Assembly (NCBI GenBank): GCA_030610965.1 | Contig: JAUWQU010000351.1 | Location: 1 to 5,211, forward strand | Source of the DNA: Phycisphaerae bacterium | Lineage (GTDB): Bacteria > Planctomycetota > Phycisphaerae > SM23-33 | Reading direction: 5' to 3' | Length of the DNA: 5,211 nt | Shown here: in pieces, positions 1-5,211 of the stretch | How the letters are laid out: each line of letters opens with the position of its first letter | How positions within the stretch are numbered: the first letter of the stretch is position 1 | The notes under the pieces: model-generated | Told to the model about the DNA's origin: nothing | Seen by the model: only the letters and a program-made list of their open reading frames with translations | The model's database searches: none | Made by a program: the position numbers and the translations under genes

Positions 1-423
1 CGAGGGTGGATCATCAGCTTCTGGGCACGGTTCGAAGATGGCGACAACGCACACCAGAACGTCCTCGCGCTGCTCGCGAAGTCAACCCTGCCCAACCTGT
101 TCGACAATCACCCGCCGTTCCAGATCGACGGCAACTTCGGCGGCGCCAACGGTATAGTCCAGATGCTCCTGCAAAGCTACGACGGCCGGGTGCAACTGCT
201 GCCCGCCCTGCCCAGCGCCTTCTCGACAGGCAAAGTCACCGGCCTGCGAGCCCGCGGCGGCTTCGAAGTGGACATGATCTGGCAGGACCGCAAACTGACG
301 GCCGCAACCATCCGCTCCAAACTAGGCAACCCCTGCACAGTAGTCAGCGCCGGCAAGACCGCAACCATCCCCACCAAGCCCGGCCAAACCATAACCCTCG
401 ACGGAAACCTGAAACGGAAGTAG
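1..423 (+). CDS. GH95 alpha-L-fucosidase-like glycoside hydrolase, C-terminal part (5' end outside window)
   Basis: Reading frame 1 is open from the window edge to a TAG at 421-423 and gives the last 140 residues. The fragment begins RGWIISFWARFEDGD and continues with NLFDNHPPFQIDGNFGG (residues 32-48), LLPALPSAF and GLRARGGFEVD. These blocks occur in this order at the C-terminal end of the (alpha/alpha)6 barrel and the following beta-sandwich of GH95 enzymes, which remove terminal L-fucose (some members remove L-galactose) from glycans by inversion. The Asp in QIDGNFG (residue 43) is probably one of the conserved active-site acids; that is from family knowledge, not tested here. GH95 proteins are usually 700-900 aa, so over 80% of the gene lies upstream, along with any signal peptide. 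The gene is convergent with the PIN gene, 31 bases away. No frameshift is seen. The family call is confident; the exact sugar specificity is not. Confidence 0.9.
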   Translation, partial: RGWIISFWARFEDGDNAHQNVLALLAKSTLPNLFDNHPPFQIDGNFGGANGIVQMLLQSYDGRVQLLPALPSAFSTGKVTGLRARGGFEVDMIWQDRKLTAATIRSKLGNPCTVVSAGKTATIPTKPGQTITLDGNLKRK

Positions 424-464
424 GCGCAAGACATTGGACGGGCCGGACGGGTCGCTATTGCGCC
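423..464. terminator. Inverted repeat between two convergent genes, possible bidirectional terminator
   Basis: GGCGCAA at 423-429 is matched by the perfect inverse TTGCGCC at 458-464. The 28-base loop contains a short direct repeat (GGACGGG at 436-442 and 445-451). The arms lie across or beside both stop codons, TAG at 421-423 for the fucosidase and the reverse-strand TAG at 455-457 for the PIN gene. The location suits a shared terminator of convergent genes. However, the loop is long and there is no T-tract on either side, so it is not a canonical intrinsic terminator. Confidence 0.25.
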
Positions 465-994
465 CAATCCTCAACGTCAAACTGGTCCGTGGACTTGAAG
501 TGGTGAAGAAGCTCGCCGAAGTGGCCGCGAGAGTCGTGCGTGACGAGAACGAGGCCGAAGGTCATTGCCTGCGCGGCGATCCAGAGATCGTTCTCGTCAG
601 CGCCAAGCGTCTCCGCGCTCACCGGATCGACCAACTGACTCAACCTATTGGCTTTGGTTCGCATTTCTTTGGGAGAACACGCGTCAAACAACCAGGCTTT
701 GAGCGCCCCATAATGCTCTCCGACATGCTCCGTAATCGTATAAGGCTCGGGGCACTCGTCTCGCAGAAACGTCTTAAAGCTTGATTTCTCTGAAAGGCTC
801 ATCGTCGAATTGGCCTTGTGGCCATACTCGACTTCCCCAATGGTCACGACAGAGATATAAAGTCGCGGGACATAACCCGTTTGAGGTTCTGGCTGGCGCA
901 CAGCCTGAAGGCGAGCCAGAACTTTGGCGTGTTCCGAGCGGCGTGGGTTGTACCAATAACTCAGAATATTTGTGTCGAGGAGGTAATTGGGCAT
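455..994 (-). CDS. PIN-domain nuclease, VapC-like, second gene of a methyltransferase operon
   Basis: This 179-aa protein starts MPNYLLDTNILSYWY, the first strand of a PIN domain with catalytic Asp7 in the DTN motif. The other acidic positions are present: Glu54 in SVVTIGEVEYG, Asp136 in ENDLWIAAQA and Asp154 in LVLVTHDSRGHF. All four metal-binding residues expected of an active Mg2+/Mn2+-dependent PIN ribonuclease are therefore kept. It is longer than classical VapC toxins (about 130-140 aa); the extra length lies mainly around residues 79-133, between the Glu54 strand and the Asp136 helix. The ATG at 992-994 is preceded by GAGGAG with a 6-base gap. It begins 3 bases after the methyltransferase stop, so translational coupling is likely. 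No small antitoxin gene of VapB type is seen on either side. It could be a toxin whose partner is the methyltransferase, or the nuclease arm of a restriction-like system. Fold confidence is high; the target (RNA or DNA) is unknown. Confidence 0.88.
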   Translation of the reverse strand: MPNYLLDTNILSYWYNPRRSEHAKVLARLQAVRQPEPQTGYVPRLYISVVTIGEVEYGHKANSTMSLSEKSSFKTFLRDECPEPYTITEHVGEHYGALKAWLFDACSPKEMRTKANRLSQLVDPVSAETLGADENDLWIAAQAMTFGLVLVTHDSRGHFGELLHHFKSTDQFDVEDWAQ

Positions 995-997
995 CCC

Positions 998-3547
998 TCA
1001 CTCCTCGTCCTGGCCAGCCGCTGCCGCCAATACTTTCCGTACATACTCCGATTCCCCCGGCTTGAATCGATCGCAGGTCACGTCAGCCGCGGCACGTTTA
1101 AATGAATCCGACAAGAGCAGGTGTAACGGAAAACAAGACGTGAAGCCGGGAGGGTAATAGCCGTTGAAATCGCACCCGACGCCTTTGCGCTCGACGCCTG
1201 CAAAGCGATCCAGAAGATGGCGTTCGAGTCGTGGGGGCAGATTGTAAGCCTGAAGGATGGCGGCGTCCATTTGCAGAAGAGCCCGACGGATACACTCCGA
1301 CGTGGCCTCGGCCTCATAGAGCGGGCCGGTTGACGTGGCAAGTGTTCGGTATCGCATTGCCGCCTGCTCGATGCGGGCCGAATGCTCAGGAGACCACCTC
1401 GGCACCGGCATCTTTCGCATCGTTCCCACGATATTGTGGCGCTTGCCCAAATGACAATAGGCGAAAGCATTGGCAATCGGGGAGTTCAGGATGGCCCAAA
1501 GATACAACGTGTTCATCTCACGTTGGGTTGGGCGAACAGCGATGAAGTTGCTGGTAAGGGCAAGGCCCCGCTCATCCAACGTCGCCTTGAGTCGCCATAC
1601 GTCCCGGCTGGCCCTGGCGTAATTCAGCAAGACCTGAGGCTTGCCTGATCCTCTGCCAGCCCTGTAGCTAAGCACGGCTTGAGCTTCCAGATTCAAGCCG
1701 ACAACTCTGGGTATTCCAAATACGTCGAGATCATCATTCACGTTGGCAAATCCGAGTGGATCCCCTTTCTGTGCCCGTTCATGAACGGTCCAGCATCCAG
1801 GCGGGAGAGTCTTGCCTTTGTGATCCAAACCCTTGGCAACGGCTGCGGCCAGTTGAAGCTTCGGATAAGCAGAGAGATAATCCCACACCGCGCCTAATTC
1901 AGGCACTCGAAAATCCGCGAGGTCGGATTGCACGAATGCTAAGGTCTCCGCGGGCTCTTCGGAAGAGAACGCAAACCGGTCGCGGAATGCTTCCAGGCCC
2001 GGATTCATGACCCGGCGGAACCACAGTCGACCGGACGAGACTTCTCCCGTCTTCCTTCGCCCCAATAGCACGGCCGATTCCTGATCCCCCTTCTCAAAGA
2101 GCTTGTCGCCGAAGACATCAATCTCGGAGAGCTCGAAATCGGCAAGGATAGTGCGGCGAAGCGAAGTCCCTTCTGTGCTGTGAAGAAGCCCTTGCGGGAC
2201 GACTATCCCGAAGCAGGCGCCCTTGCTCATGTACGGAATCGTGCGGCGGAGCATTTCACAGGCCTTGGTATTTGCTCCAAGCGTGATTTCGTGCTTCTTG
2301 TACGCCGCCCGTGCGCTCTCGCTGAACCTCTCGAACGGCGGGTTCGCCAGCAACACCCCGCACCTGGCCGCGCCCTTCTCCAGCGTTGTGCCCAGAAACA
2401 TGTCGCGCTGCTTGAGATCCCAAGTGTTGCCATAGGGAATGTCGGCAAGCGTCAGCGATAGCCGGGCAACTTCGATTGCGAACGGGTCACTTTCAATTCC
2501 CTGAAGGTGCTTCTTCAGATACTCGTGGCATGTCTTACGGTCTTCGATGTCAGACCATTGCCTCATAACGCGAAGTGCGCTGACAAGAAAAGCCGCGTGT
2601 CCGCATGCCGGCTCGAACACGTGACGACGATCGGGGGGGAGATTCTCAATCCAGGGCCAGAGTTGCCAAACGATGTAGTCCACGAGCGGCCCCGGCGTGC
2701 TGTGGGTTCCGTTGGCCTTGCGGACAGCCGGCGTCACAAGGGCGTTCTCATAGACGTGGGCCAGCGACTCCGTGGAAAGGTTCCGCAGACTGCCGAAGCC
2801 ACCAATCCGTACTGCCGCCTTTGTTGTCCCGGCGCGCCAGGTCCGGCCTCGCGGCGGCAAGCCCTCCGGCGCCCCGTAATGTCTTCCCCACCGGGCAAAC
2901 ACTTCATCAATGTCGGTGAGATTTAGAGTCTTGAAGCCCTTAACTCCCTTGTCATGTAAGACCTTGGCCCCCAGAAGCCAGAAAGTTGCCCTGATAGCGT
3001 TCTGGGCGTCAAGTGCGTTGCGAAACTCATGGCCTAGAGAACATTTGATATCGCCAAAAGCAGCCTCGACAAGATGGCTCAACCGGTCGCCGTCGGCTCT
3101 ATCGACGAACGGCATTAGCCCCGCGTCAACGAACTTGAGCTGCGTTTGCCCAGGCAATCGGGCTATCGTTTTGCCCCGGAAGATATTGCTGGACTCCAAG
3201 TCGTTTTTGCGCCGGCGAAAGAAACCGCCAACGTTTGCGCTCTCGATGGTATCGACTAACGATGGTTCACCGGTCGTCTGCTTCCACCATTGCAGCTTGC
3301 CGCCATGAACCGCAAAGACTACCGGCGCCCCCAATGGCCGGGCCGCGATTACCGTTGCCTCCGGTTCCGCCGGCGCATCGATGACGGCAATGCAGGCCGA
3401 TCGCGTATCGTGCGGGGTATCGGCGAACGCCGCCACCGCGACCTTGCCGCTGCCGAAGTTGTAATCCCGCTCCAACAGCGCATCGCCGTAACCGCACCTC
3501 TTGAGGTACAGTACGATGGACGCCGCGGTTAAGGCCGCCTGTGGCAT
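998..3547 (-). CDS. Type IIG-like N6-adenine DNA methyltransferase with a degenerate-looking N-terminal nuclease-like region
   Basis: This 849-aa protein has the layout of gamma-class adenine methyltransferases. A motif X-like STPGPLVDYIV lies at residues 283-293, the S-adenosylmethionine-binding motif I FEPACGHAAFL at 311-321, an acidic motif II-like GIESDP at 350-355, and the catalytic motif IV NPPF at 402-405. The target-recognition region follows, roughly 550-720, with LYLWAILNSPIANAF at 681-695 and the conserved MRKMPVPRW at 710-718. The tail carries GYYPPGF at 796-802. Residues 1-170 occupy the place of the nuclease domain in type IIG enzymes. The strands there (AACIAVIDA-like, then GAPVVFAVHGGKLQWW) resemble HsdR-N-type folds, but no convincing D...(D/E)xK is visible. 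The ATG at 3545-3547 is the first usable start; the frame runs open further upstream but I found no ATG, GTG or TTG start in it. A GGGAG lies 12 bases before the ATG, rather distant. The product should methylate adenine at a specific DNA site; whether it also cleaves DNA is open. Confidence 0.9.
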   Translation of the reverse strand: MPQAALTAASIVLYLKRCGYGDALLERDYNFGSGKVAVAAFADTPHDTRSACIAVIDAPAEPEATVIAARPLGAPVVFAVHGGKLQWWKQTTGEPSLVDTIESANVGGFFRRRKNDLESSNIFRGKTIARLPGQTQLKFVDAGLMPFVDRADGDRLSHLVEAAFGDIKCSLGHEFRNALDAQNAIRATFWLLGAKVLHDKGVKGFKTLNLTDIDEVFARWGRHYGAPEGLPPRGRTWRAGTTKAAVRIGGFGSLRNLSTESLAHVYENALVTPAVRKANGTHSTPGPLVDYIVWQLWPWIENLPPDRRHVFEPACGHAAFLVSALRVMRQWSDIEDRKTCHEYLKKHLQGIESDPFAIEVARLSLTLADIPYGNTWDLKQRDMFLGTTLEKGAARCGVLLANPPFERFSESARAAYKKHEITLGANTKACEMLRRTIPYMSKGACFGIVVPQGLLHSTEGTSLRRTILADFELSEIDVFGDKLFEKGDQESAVLLGRRKTGEVSSGRLWFRRVMNPGLEAFRDRFAFSSEEPAETLAFVQSDLADFRVPELGAVWDYLSAYPKLQLAAAVAKGLDHKGKTLPPGCWTVHERAQKGDPLGFANVNDDLDVFGIPRVVGLNLEAQAVLSYRAGRGSGKPQVLLNYARASRDVWRLKATLDERGLALTSNFIAVRPTQREMNTLYLWAILNSPIANAFAYCHLGKRHNIVGTMRKMPVPRWSPEHSARIEQAAMRYRTLATSTGPLYEAEATSECIRRALLQMDAAILQAYNLPPRLERHLLDRFAGVERKGVGCDFNGYYPPGFTSCFPLHLLLSDSFKRAAADVTCDRFKPGESEYVRKVLAAAAGQDEE
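1001..1006 (-). promoter_or_regulatory. Shine-Dalgarno site of the PIN gene inside the methyltransferase 3' end
   Basis: The minus strand reads GAGGAG, then TGAGGG, then ATG. The GAGGAG encodes the two final Glu codons of the methyltransferase and ends 6 bases before the PIN start. Overlap of a strong ribosome-binding site with the upstream stop favours coupled translation and fixes the PIN start at 994. Confidence 0.75.
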
Positions 3548-3559
3548 GGTCGCAGTAAT

Positions 3560-3569
3560 CTCCCGGGAG
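3560..3569. promoter_or_regulatory. Perfect palindrome CTCCCGGGAG over the methyltransferase ribosome-binding region
   Basis: Ten bases are perfectly self-complementary, starting 12 bases upstream of the methyltransferase ATG. The minus-strand GGGAG half is also the best Shine-Dalgarno candidate for that gene. A dimeric regulator bound here could control expression. Ten-base palindromes also occur by chance in GC-rich DNA, so the assignment is tentative. Confidence 0.3.
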
Positions 3570-3711
3570 CGGTCAATGTCCAGAGCGCGCCTCTTGAATC
3601 TATCGGCTCGCCATCTGATTGTACAGGAGCGAGAAACCCGTTTTGCGTGCCCCGTTACGCTCGCCTGAGGCCGGGGCCGAGTATTTGACGAGTCCGATGC
3701 GTCTTTGGGGC

Positions 3712-3717
3712 ATTATA
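3712..3717 (-). promoter_or_regulatory. Candidate -10 element (TATAAT) for the methyltransferase-PIN operon
   Basis: The minus strand carries an exact TATAAT consensus here, in otherwise GC-rich DNA and in the only gap upstream of the operon. Transcription from it would give a leader of about 160 bases. At a 16-18 base spacing the -35 window reads ACGTAA, CACGTA or GCACGT, none close to TTGACA. The promoter is therefore either activator-dependent or the match is accidental. Confidence 0.35.
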
Positions 3718-3718
3718 G

Positions 3719-3737
3719 GTAACGAGGCGGCCGTTAC
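3719..3737. promoter_or_regulatory. GTAACG-N7-CGTTAC dyad, possible operator
   Basis: GTAACG at 3719-3724 and CGTTAC at 3732-3737 form a perfect 6-base inverted repeat with a 7-base spacer. It lies directly beside the minus-strand TATAAT, in the spacer and -35 area of that candidate promoter. The right arm extends to CCGTTACG, repeated in direct orientation at 3652-3659. The position is typical of a repressor operator, but no regulator gene is present in the window. Confidence 0.35.
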
Positions 3738-3751
3738 GTGCCGCCACCATG

Positions 3752-3757
3752 AAAGGA
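3752..3757 (+). promoter_or_regulatory. Shine-Dalgarno site (AAAGGA) of the FG-GAP gene
   Basis: AAAGGA ends 7 bases before the ATG at 3765 and selects it over the nearby ATGs at 3749 and 3758. Both of those lie in a different frame that ends after nine residues at a TGA (3776-3778). Only the 3765 start leads directly into a signal peptide. Confidence 0.65.
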
Positions 3758-3764
3758 ATGAATA

Positions 3765-5211
3765 ATGAATCGCATTGACGTTCGAACATGGGTGTGCGGG
3801 CTGATGGCGGCGATGGCGTTGGCTGGGGCGATGGCGCTGCCGGCGGCTGCGGCGGGGCCCTGGGAAGTCAGCTTCAAGACGATCGTCGTGGACAAGCAGT
3901 TCCGGTCCGAGGGCGTGGCCATCGGAGATGTCAACCAGGACGGGAGGATGGACATCATGGTCGGCGACCTGTGGTACGAGGCGCCGAGCTGGAAGGTCCA
4001 TGAGATTCGCAAGGTCGGCAAGTTCGTGGCGGGCCGGGGCTACAGCAACTGCTTCAACTGCTGGGCCTTCGACATCAACCGCGACGGGTGGGTCGACCAG
4101 ATGGTCGTTCCCTGGCCGGGCAAGGCGGGCATCTGGTACGAGAACCCCAAAAACAAGCCGGGCCACTGGAAGGCCCGGCCCTTCGCGCCGGACGTGAGCA
4201 ACGAAACGCCGCTGTTTGCCGATCTGCTCGGCAATGGCAAGGGCGTGGGCGTGTTCGGATGCAAGGGCGCGATGGTCTGGGCCGGGGCCAGCGCCGACCC
4301 CGAAAAGCCGTTCGACATCCACAAGATCGATTCTGGCCCGAAGGCCCCGGGCACCAAGCGCTACAGCCACGGACTCGGCGTCGGTGACGTCAACTCCGAC
4401 GGGCGAAAAGACGTACTCGTCACGGCAGGTTGGTGGGAAGCCCCCGAGGATCGCACGAAAGAAGACTGGACGTTTCACAAGGCCAACCTCGGTCCCGATT
4501 GTGCGGACATGCTCGTCTACGACGTCGACGGAGACGGAGACAGCGACATCATCACCTCCAGCGCTCACAACTACGGAATCTGGTGGTTCGAGCAGAAGCC
4601 CTCACCCGGCGGGCCGACGTTCGCCCAGCACGAGATCGCCAAGGACTGGAGCCAGTCGCACGCGCTGATCCAGGCCGACATGAACGGCGACGGGCTGCCC
4701 GACCTCGTTACCGGTAAGCGATACCTCGCCCACAATGGCGGGGACCCCGGCAGCAAGGAGCCGGCCGTGATGTACTGGTACGAGCTTCGCCGCCCGGCCA
4801 AGGGCAAGGTCGAGTTCATCCCGCACAAGTTCGACGACTCATCCGGCGTAGGCACGCAGTTCGTCGTGTGCGACTTCAACGCCGACGGTCGGCCCGACGT
4901 GGTAACATCCAACAAGTCCGGCGTGCGGCTGTTCCTGCAGAACGGCCCGGCAAGCCCGGCGAGCGGGTCCGCCAAGGCTGTCGCGCCCACCCCGGCCGGA
5001 GGCTCGCGGTGGATTTACTCGGGCGGCAAGTGGGTCAAGGCCGAGGCAACGCCTGCCGGCGCGGACGGCGAGCCCGTGGCATTGTTCGACGGTAAGACCT
5101 TCGCCGGCTGGGAGGGCAATCTCAAGAGCTTCCGAATCGACCGCGGAGCGATCGTCGGCGGGAGCATGACGGCGAAGGTTCCGCGTAACGAGTTCCTATG
5201 CACCACGAAGG
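3765..5211 (+). CDS. Secreted FG-GAP/VCBS repeat protein with C-terminal DUF1080 (3-keto-disaccharide hydrolase) domain, 3' end outside window
   Basis: The frame is open from ATG 3765 to the window edge (482 codons visible). Residues 1-30 are a signal peptide: Arg3 and Arg7, a hydrophobic core LMAAMALAGAMAL, and cleavage near PAAAA/G31, so the protein is exported. Six calcium-loop-like motifs mark FG-GAP/VCBS beta-propeller blades: DVNQDGRMD (55-63), DINRDGWVD (103-111), DVNSDGRKD (208-216), DVDGDGDSD (253-261), DMNGDGLPD (305-313) and DFNADGRPD (370-378). Aromatic-rich repeats such as WYEAP, WYENP and WWEAP follow several loops. A Pro/Ala/Gly-rich linker (about 393-437) leads into LFDGKTFAGWEG (440-451) and PRNEFLCTTK, the start of DUF1080, a family that includes 3-keto-glycoside hydrolases and glucan-binding relatives. 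Family members are usually about 200 aa in this domain, so most of it is missing. The likely role is binding or cleaving glycosides outside the cytoplasm, with the propeller as a binding or docking platform. Domain identity is clear; the substrate is unknown. Confidence 0.9.
   Translation, partial: MNRIDVRTWVCGLMAAMALAGAMALPAAAAGPWEVSFKTIVVDKQFRSEGVAIGDVNQDGRMDIMVGDLWYEAPSWKVHEIRKVGKFVAGRGYSNCFNCWAFDINRDGWVDQMVVPWPGKAGIWYENPKNKPGHWKARPFAPDVSNETPLFADLLGNGKGVGVFGCKGAMVWAGASADPEKPFDIHKIDSGPKAPGTKRYSHGLGVGDVNSDGRKDVLVTAGWWEAPEDRTKEDWTFHKANLGPDCADMLVYDVDGDGDSDIITSSAHNYGIWWFEQKPSPGGPTFAQHEIAKDWSQSHALIQADMNGDGLPDLVTGKRYLAHNGGDPGSKEPAVMYWYELRRPAKGKVEFIPHKFDDSSGVGTQFVVCDFNADGRPDVVTSNKSGVRLFLQNGPASPASGSAKAVAPTPAGGSRWIYSGGKWVKAEATPAGADGEPVALFDGKTFAGWEGNLKSFRIDRGAIVGGSMTAKVPRNEFLCTTK

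Larger units (their letters stand above)
3548..3764. other. Divergent intergenic region (217 bases)
   Basis: This is the only sizeable gene-free stretch. It separates the minus-strand methyltransferase operon from the plus-strand FG-GAP gene and should hold the promoters of both. Visible elements are a CTCCCGGGAG palindrome near the methyltransferase start, CCGTTACG repeated at 3652-3659 and 3731-3738, a GTAACG/CGTTAC dyad, and a TATAAT on the minus strand. For the plus-strand gene only weak candidates are seen: TTGACG at 3685-3690 with AT-rich CATTATAGG at 3711-3719. Their spacing of 20 or more bases is too long for an ordinary sigma-70 promoter. No RNA gene is recognisable. Confidence 0.6.

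Noticed and set aside
6..506. Open frame of 166 codons on the plus strand
   Set aside because: It is an Arg/Pro/Gln-rich shadow of the GH95 frame and runs past its stop into the opposite-strand PIN gene; it has no recognisable domain.
2507..2926. Plus-strand open frames of 100-140 codons inside the methyltransferase
   Set aside because: They overlap motif I and the surrounding conserved region of the methyltransferase on the other strand, and no domain is recognisable in them.
998..3547. BREX PglX or DISARM DrmMI identity for the methyltransferase
   Set aside because: No other gene of those systems is present, both flanks are glycan genes, and 849 aa is shorter than typical PglX.
3685..3719. 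TTGACG and TATAGG as a plus-strand sigma-70 promoter for the FG-GAP gene
   Set aside because: The spacer is 20-23 bases depending on the -10 chosen, too long for normal sigma-70 recognition.
3749..3778. Nine-codon leader peptide ORF before the FG-GAP gene
   Set aside because: It overlaps the real start in another frame, has no ribosome-binding site of its own and shows no regulatory codon run or attenuator hairpin.
3600..4568. Long open frame of 322 codons on the minus strand opposite the FG-GAP gene
   Set aside because: It is antisense to a clear signal peptide and repeated D-x-N-x-D-G motifs; its Val/Asp/Ala-rich composition is the mirror of the repeat protein in GC-rich DNA.
1..5211. CRISPR array, tRNA, rRNA, or insertion-sequence ends
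   Set aside because: No regularly spaced repeats, no cloverleaf-like or rRNA-like segments and no transposase-coding sequence were seen on reading either strand.

Overview
The window suggests a moderately GC-rich, saccharolytic bacterium, most plausibly from the Planctomycetes/Verrucomicrobia side of the tree. The reasons are a GH95-type fucosidase tail and a secreted FG-GAP/VCBS repeat protein running into a DUF1080 (3-keto-disaccharide hydrolase) domain, a combination typical of those phyla. The taxonomic call is an inference from gene content only.

Layout. (1) Positions 1-423, + strand: the last 140 codons of a GH95 alpha-L-fucosidase-like glycoside hydrolase, cut by the window edge. (2) Positions 455-3547, - strand: a tight two-gene operon. 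It is transcribed as a large N6-adenine DNA methyltransferase of type IIG-like architecture (849 aa), followed after one stop codon and one spacer codon by a 179-aa PIN-domain (VapC-like) nuclease. (3) Positions 3548-3764: a divergent intergenic region with a perfect TATAAT, a GTAACG/CGTTAC dyad and a CTCCCGGGAG palindrome. (4) Positions 3765-5211, + strand: a secreted FG-GAP/VCBS repeat protein with six visible calcium-loop-like D-x-N/D-x-D-G-x-x-D motifs and the beginning of a C-terminal DUF1080 domain, cut by the right edge.

How the parts relate. The two outer genes belong to polysaccharide or glycoside breakdown and read the same way. The methyltransferase-PIN pair sits between them on the opposite strand and has lower GC in the stretches counted by hand, so it looks like an acquired module dropped into a glycan-use locus. 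Because unrelated metabolic genes flank it on both sides, with no hsdS, hsdR, BREX or DISARM partners, the pair may be a self-contained two-gene unit. The methyltransferase has an N-terminal region placed and shaped like the nuclease domain of type IIG enzymes but without recognisable catalytic residues, while the adjacent PIN protein keeps all four expected acidic residues. This suggests, without proving it, a split restriction or defence system in which a PIN nuclease replaces a decayed PD-(D/E)XK domain. That pair is the most interesting part of the window.
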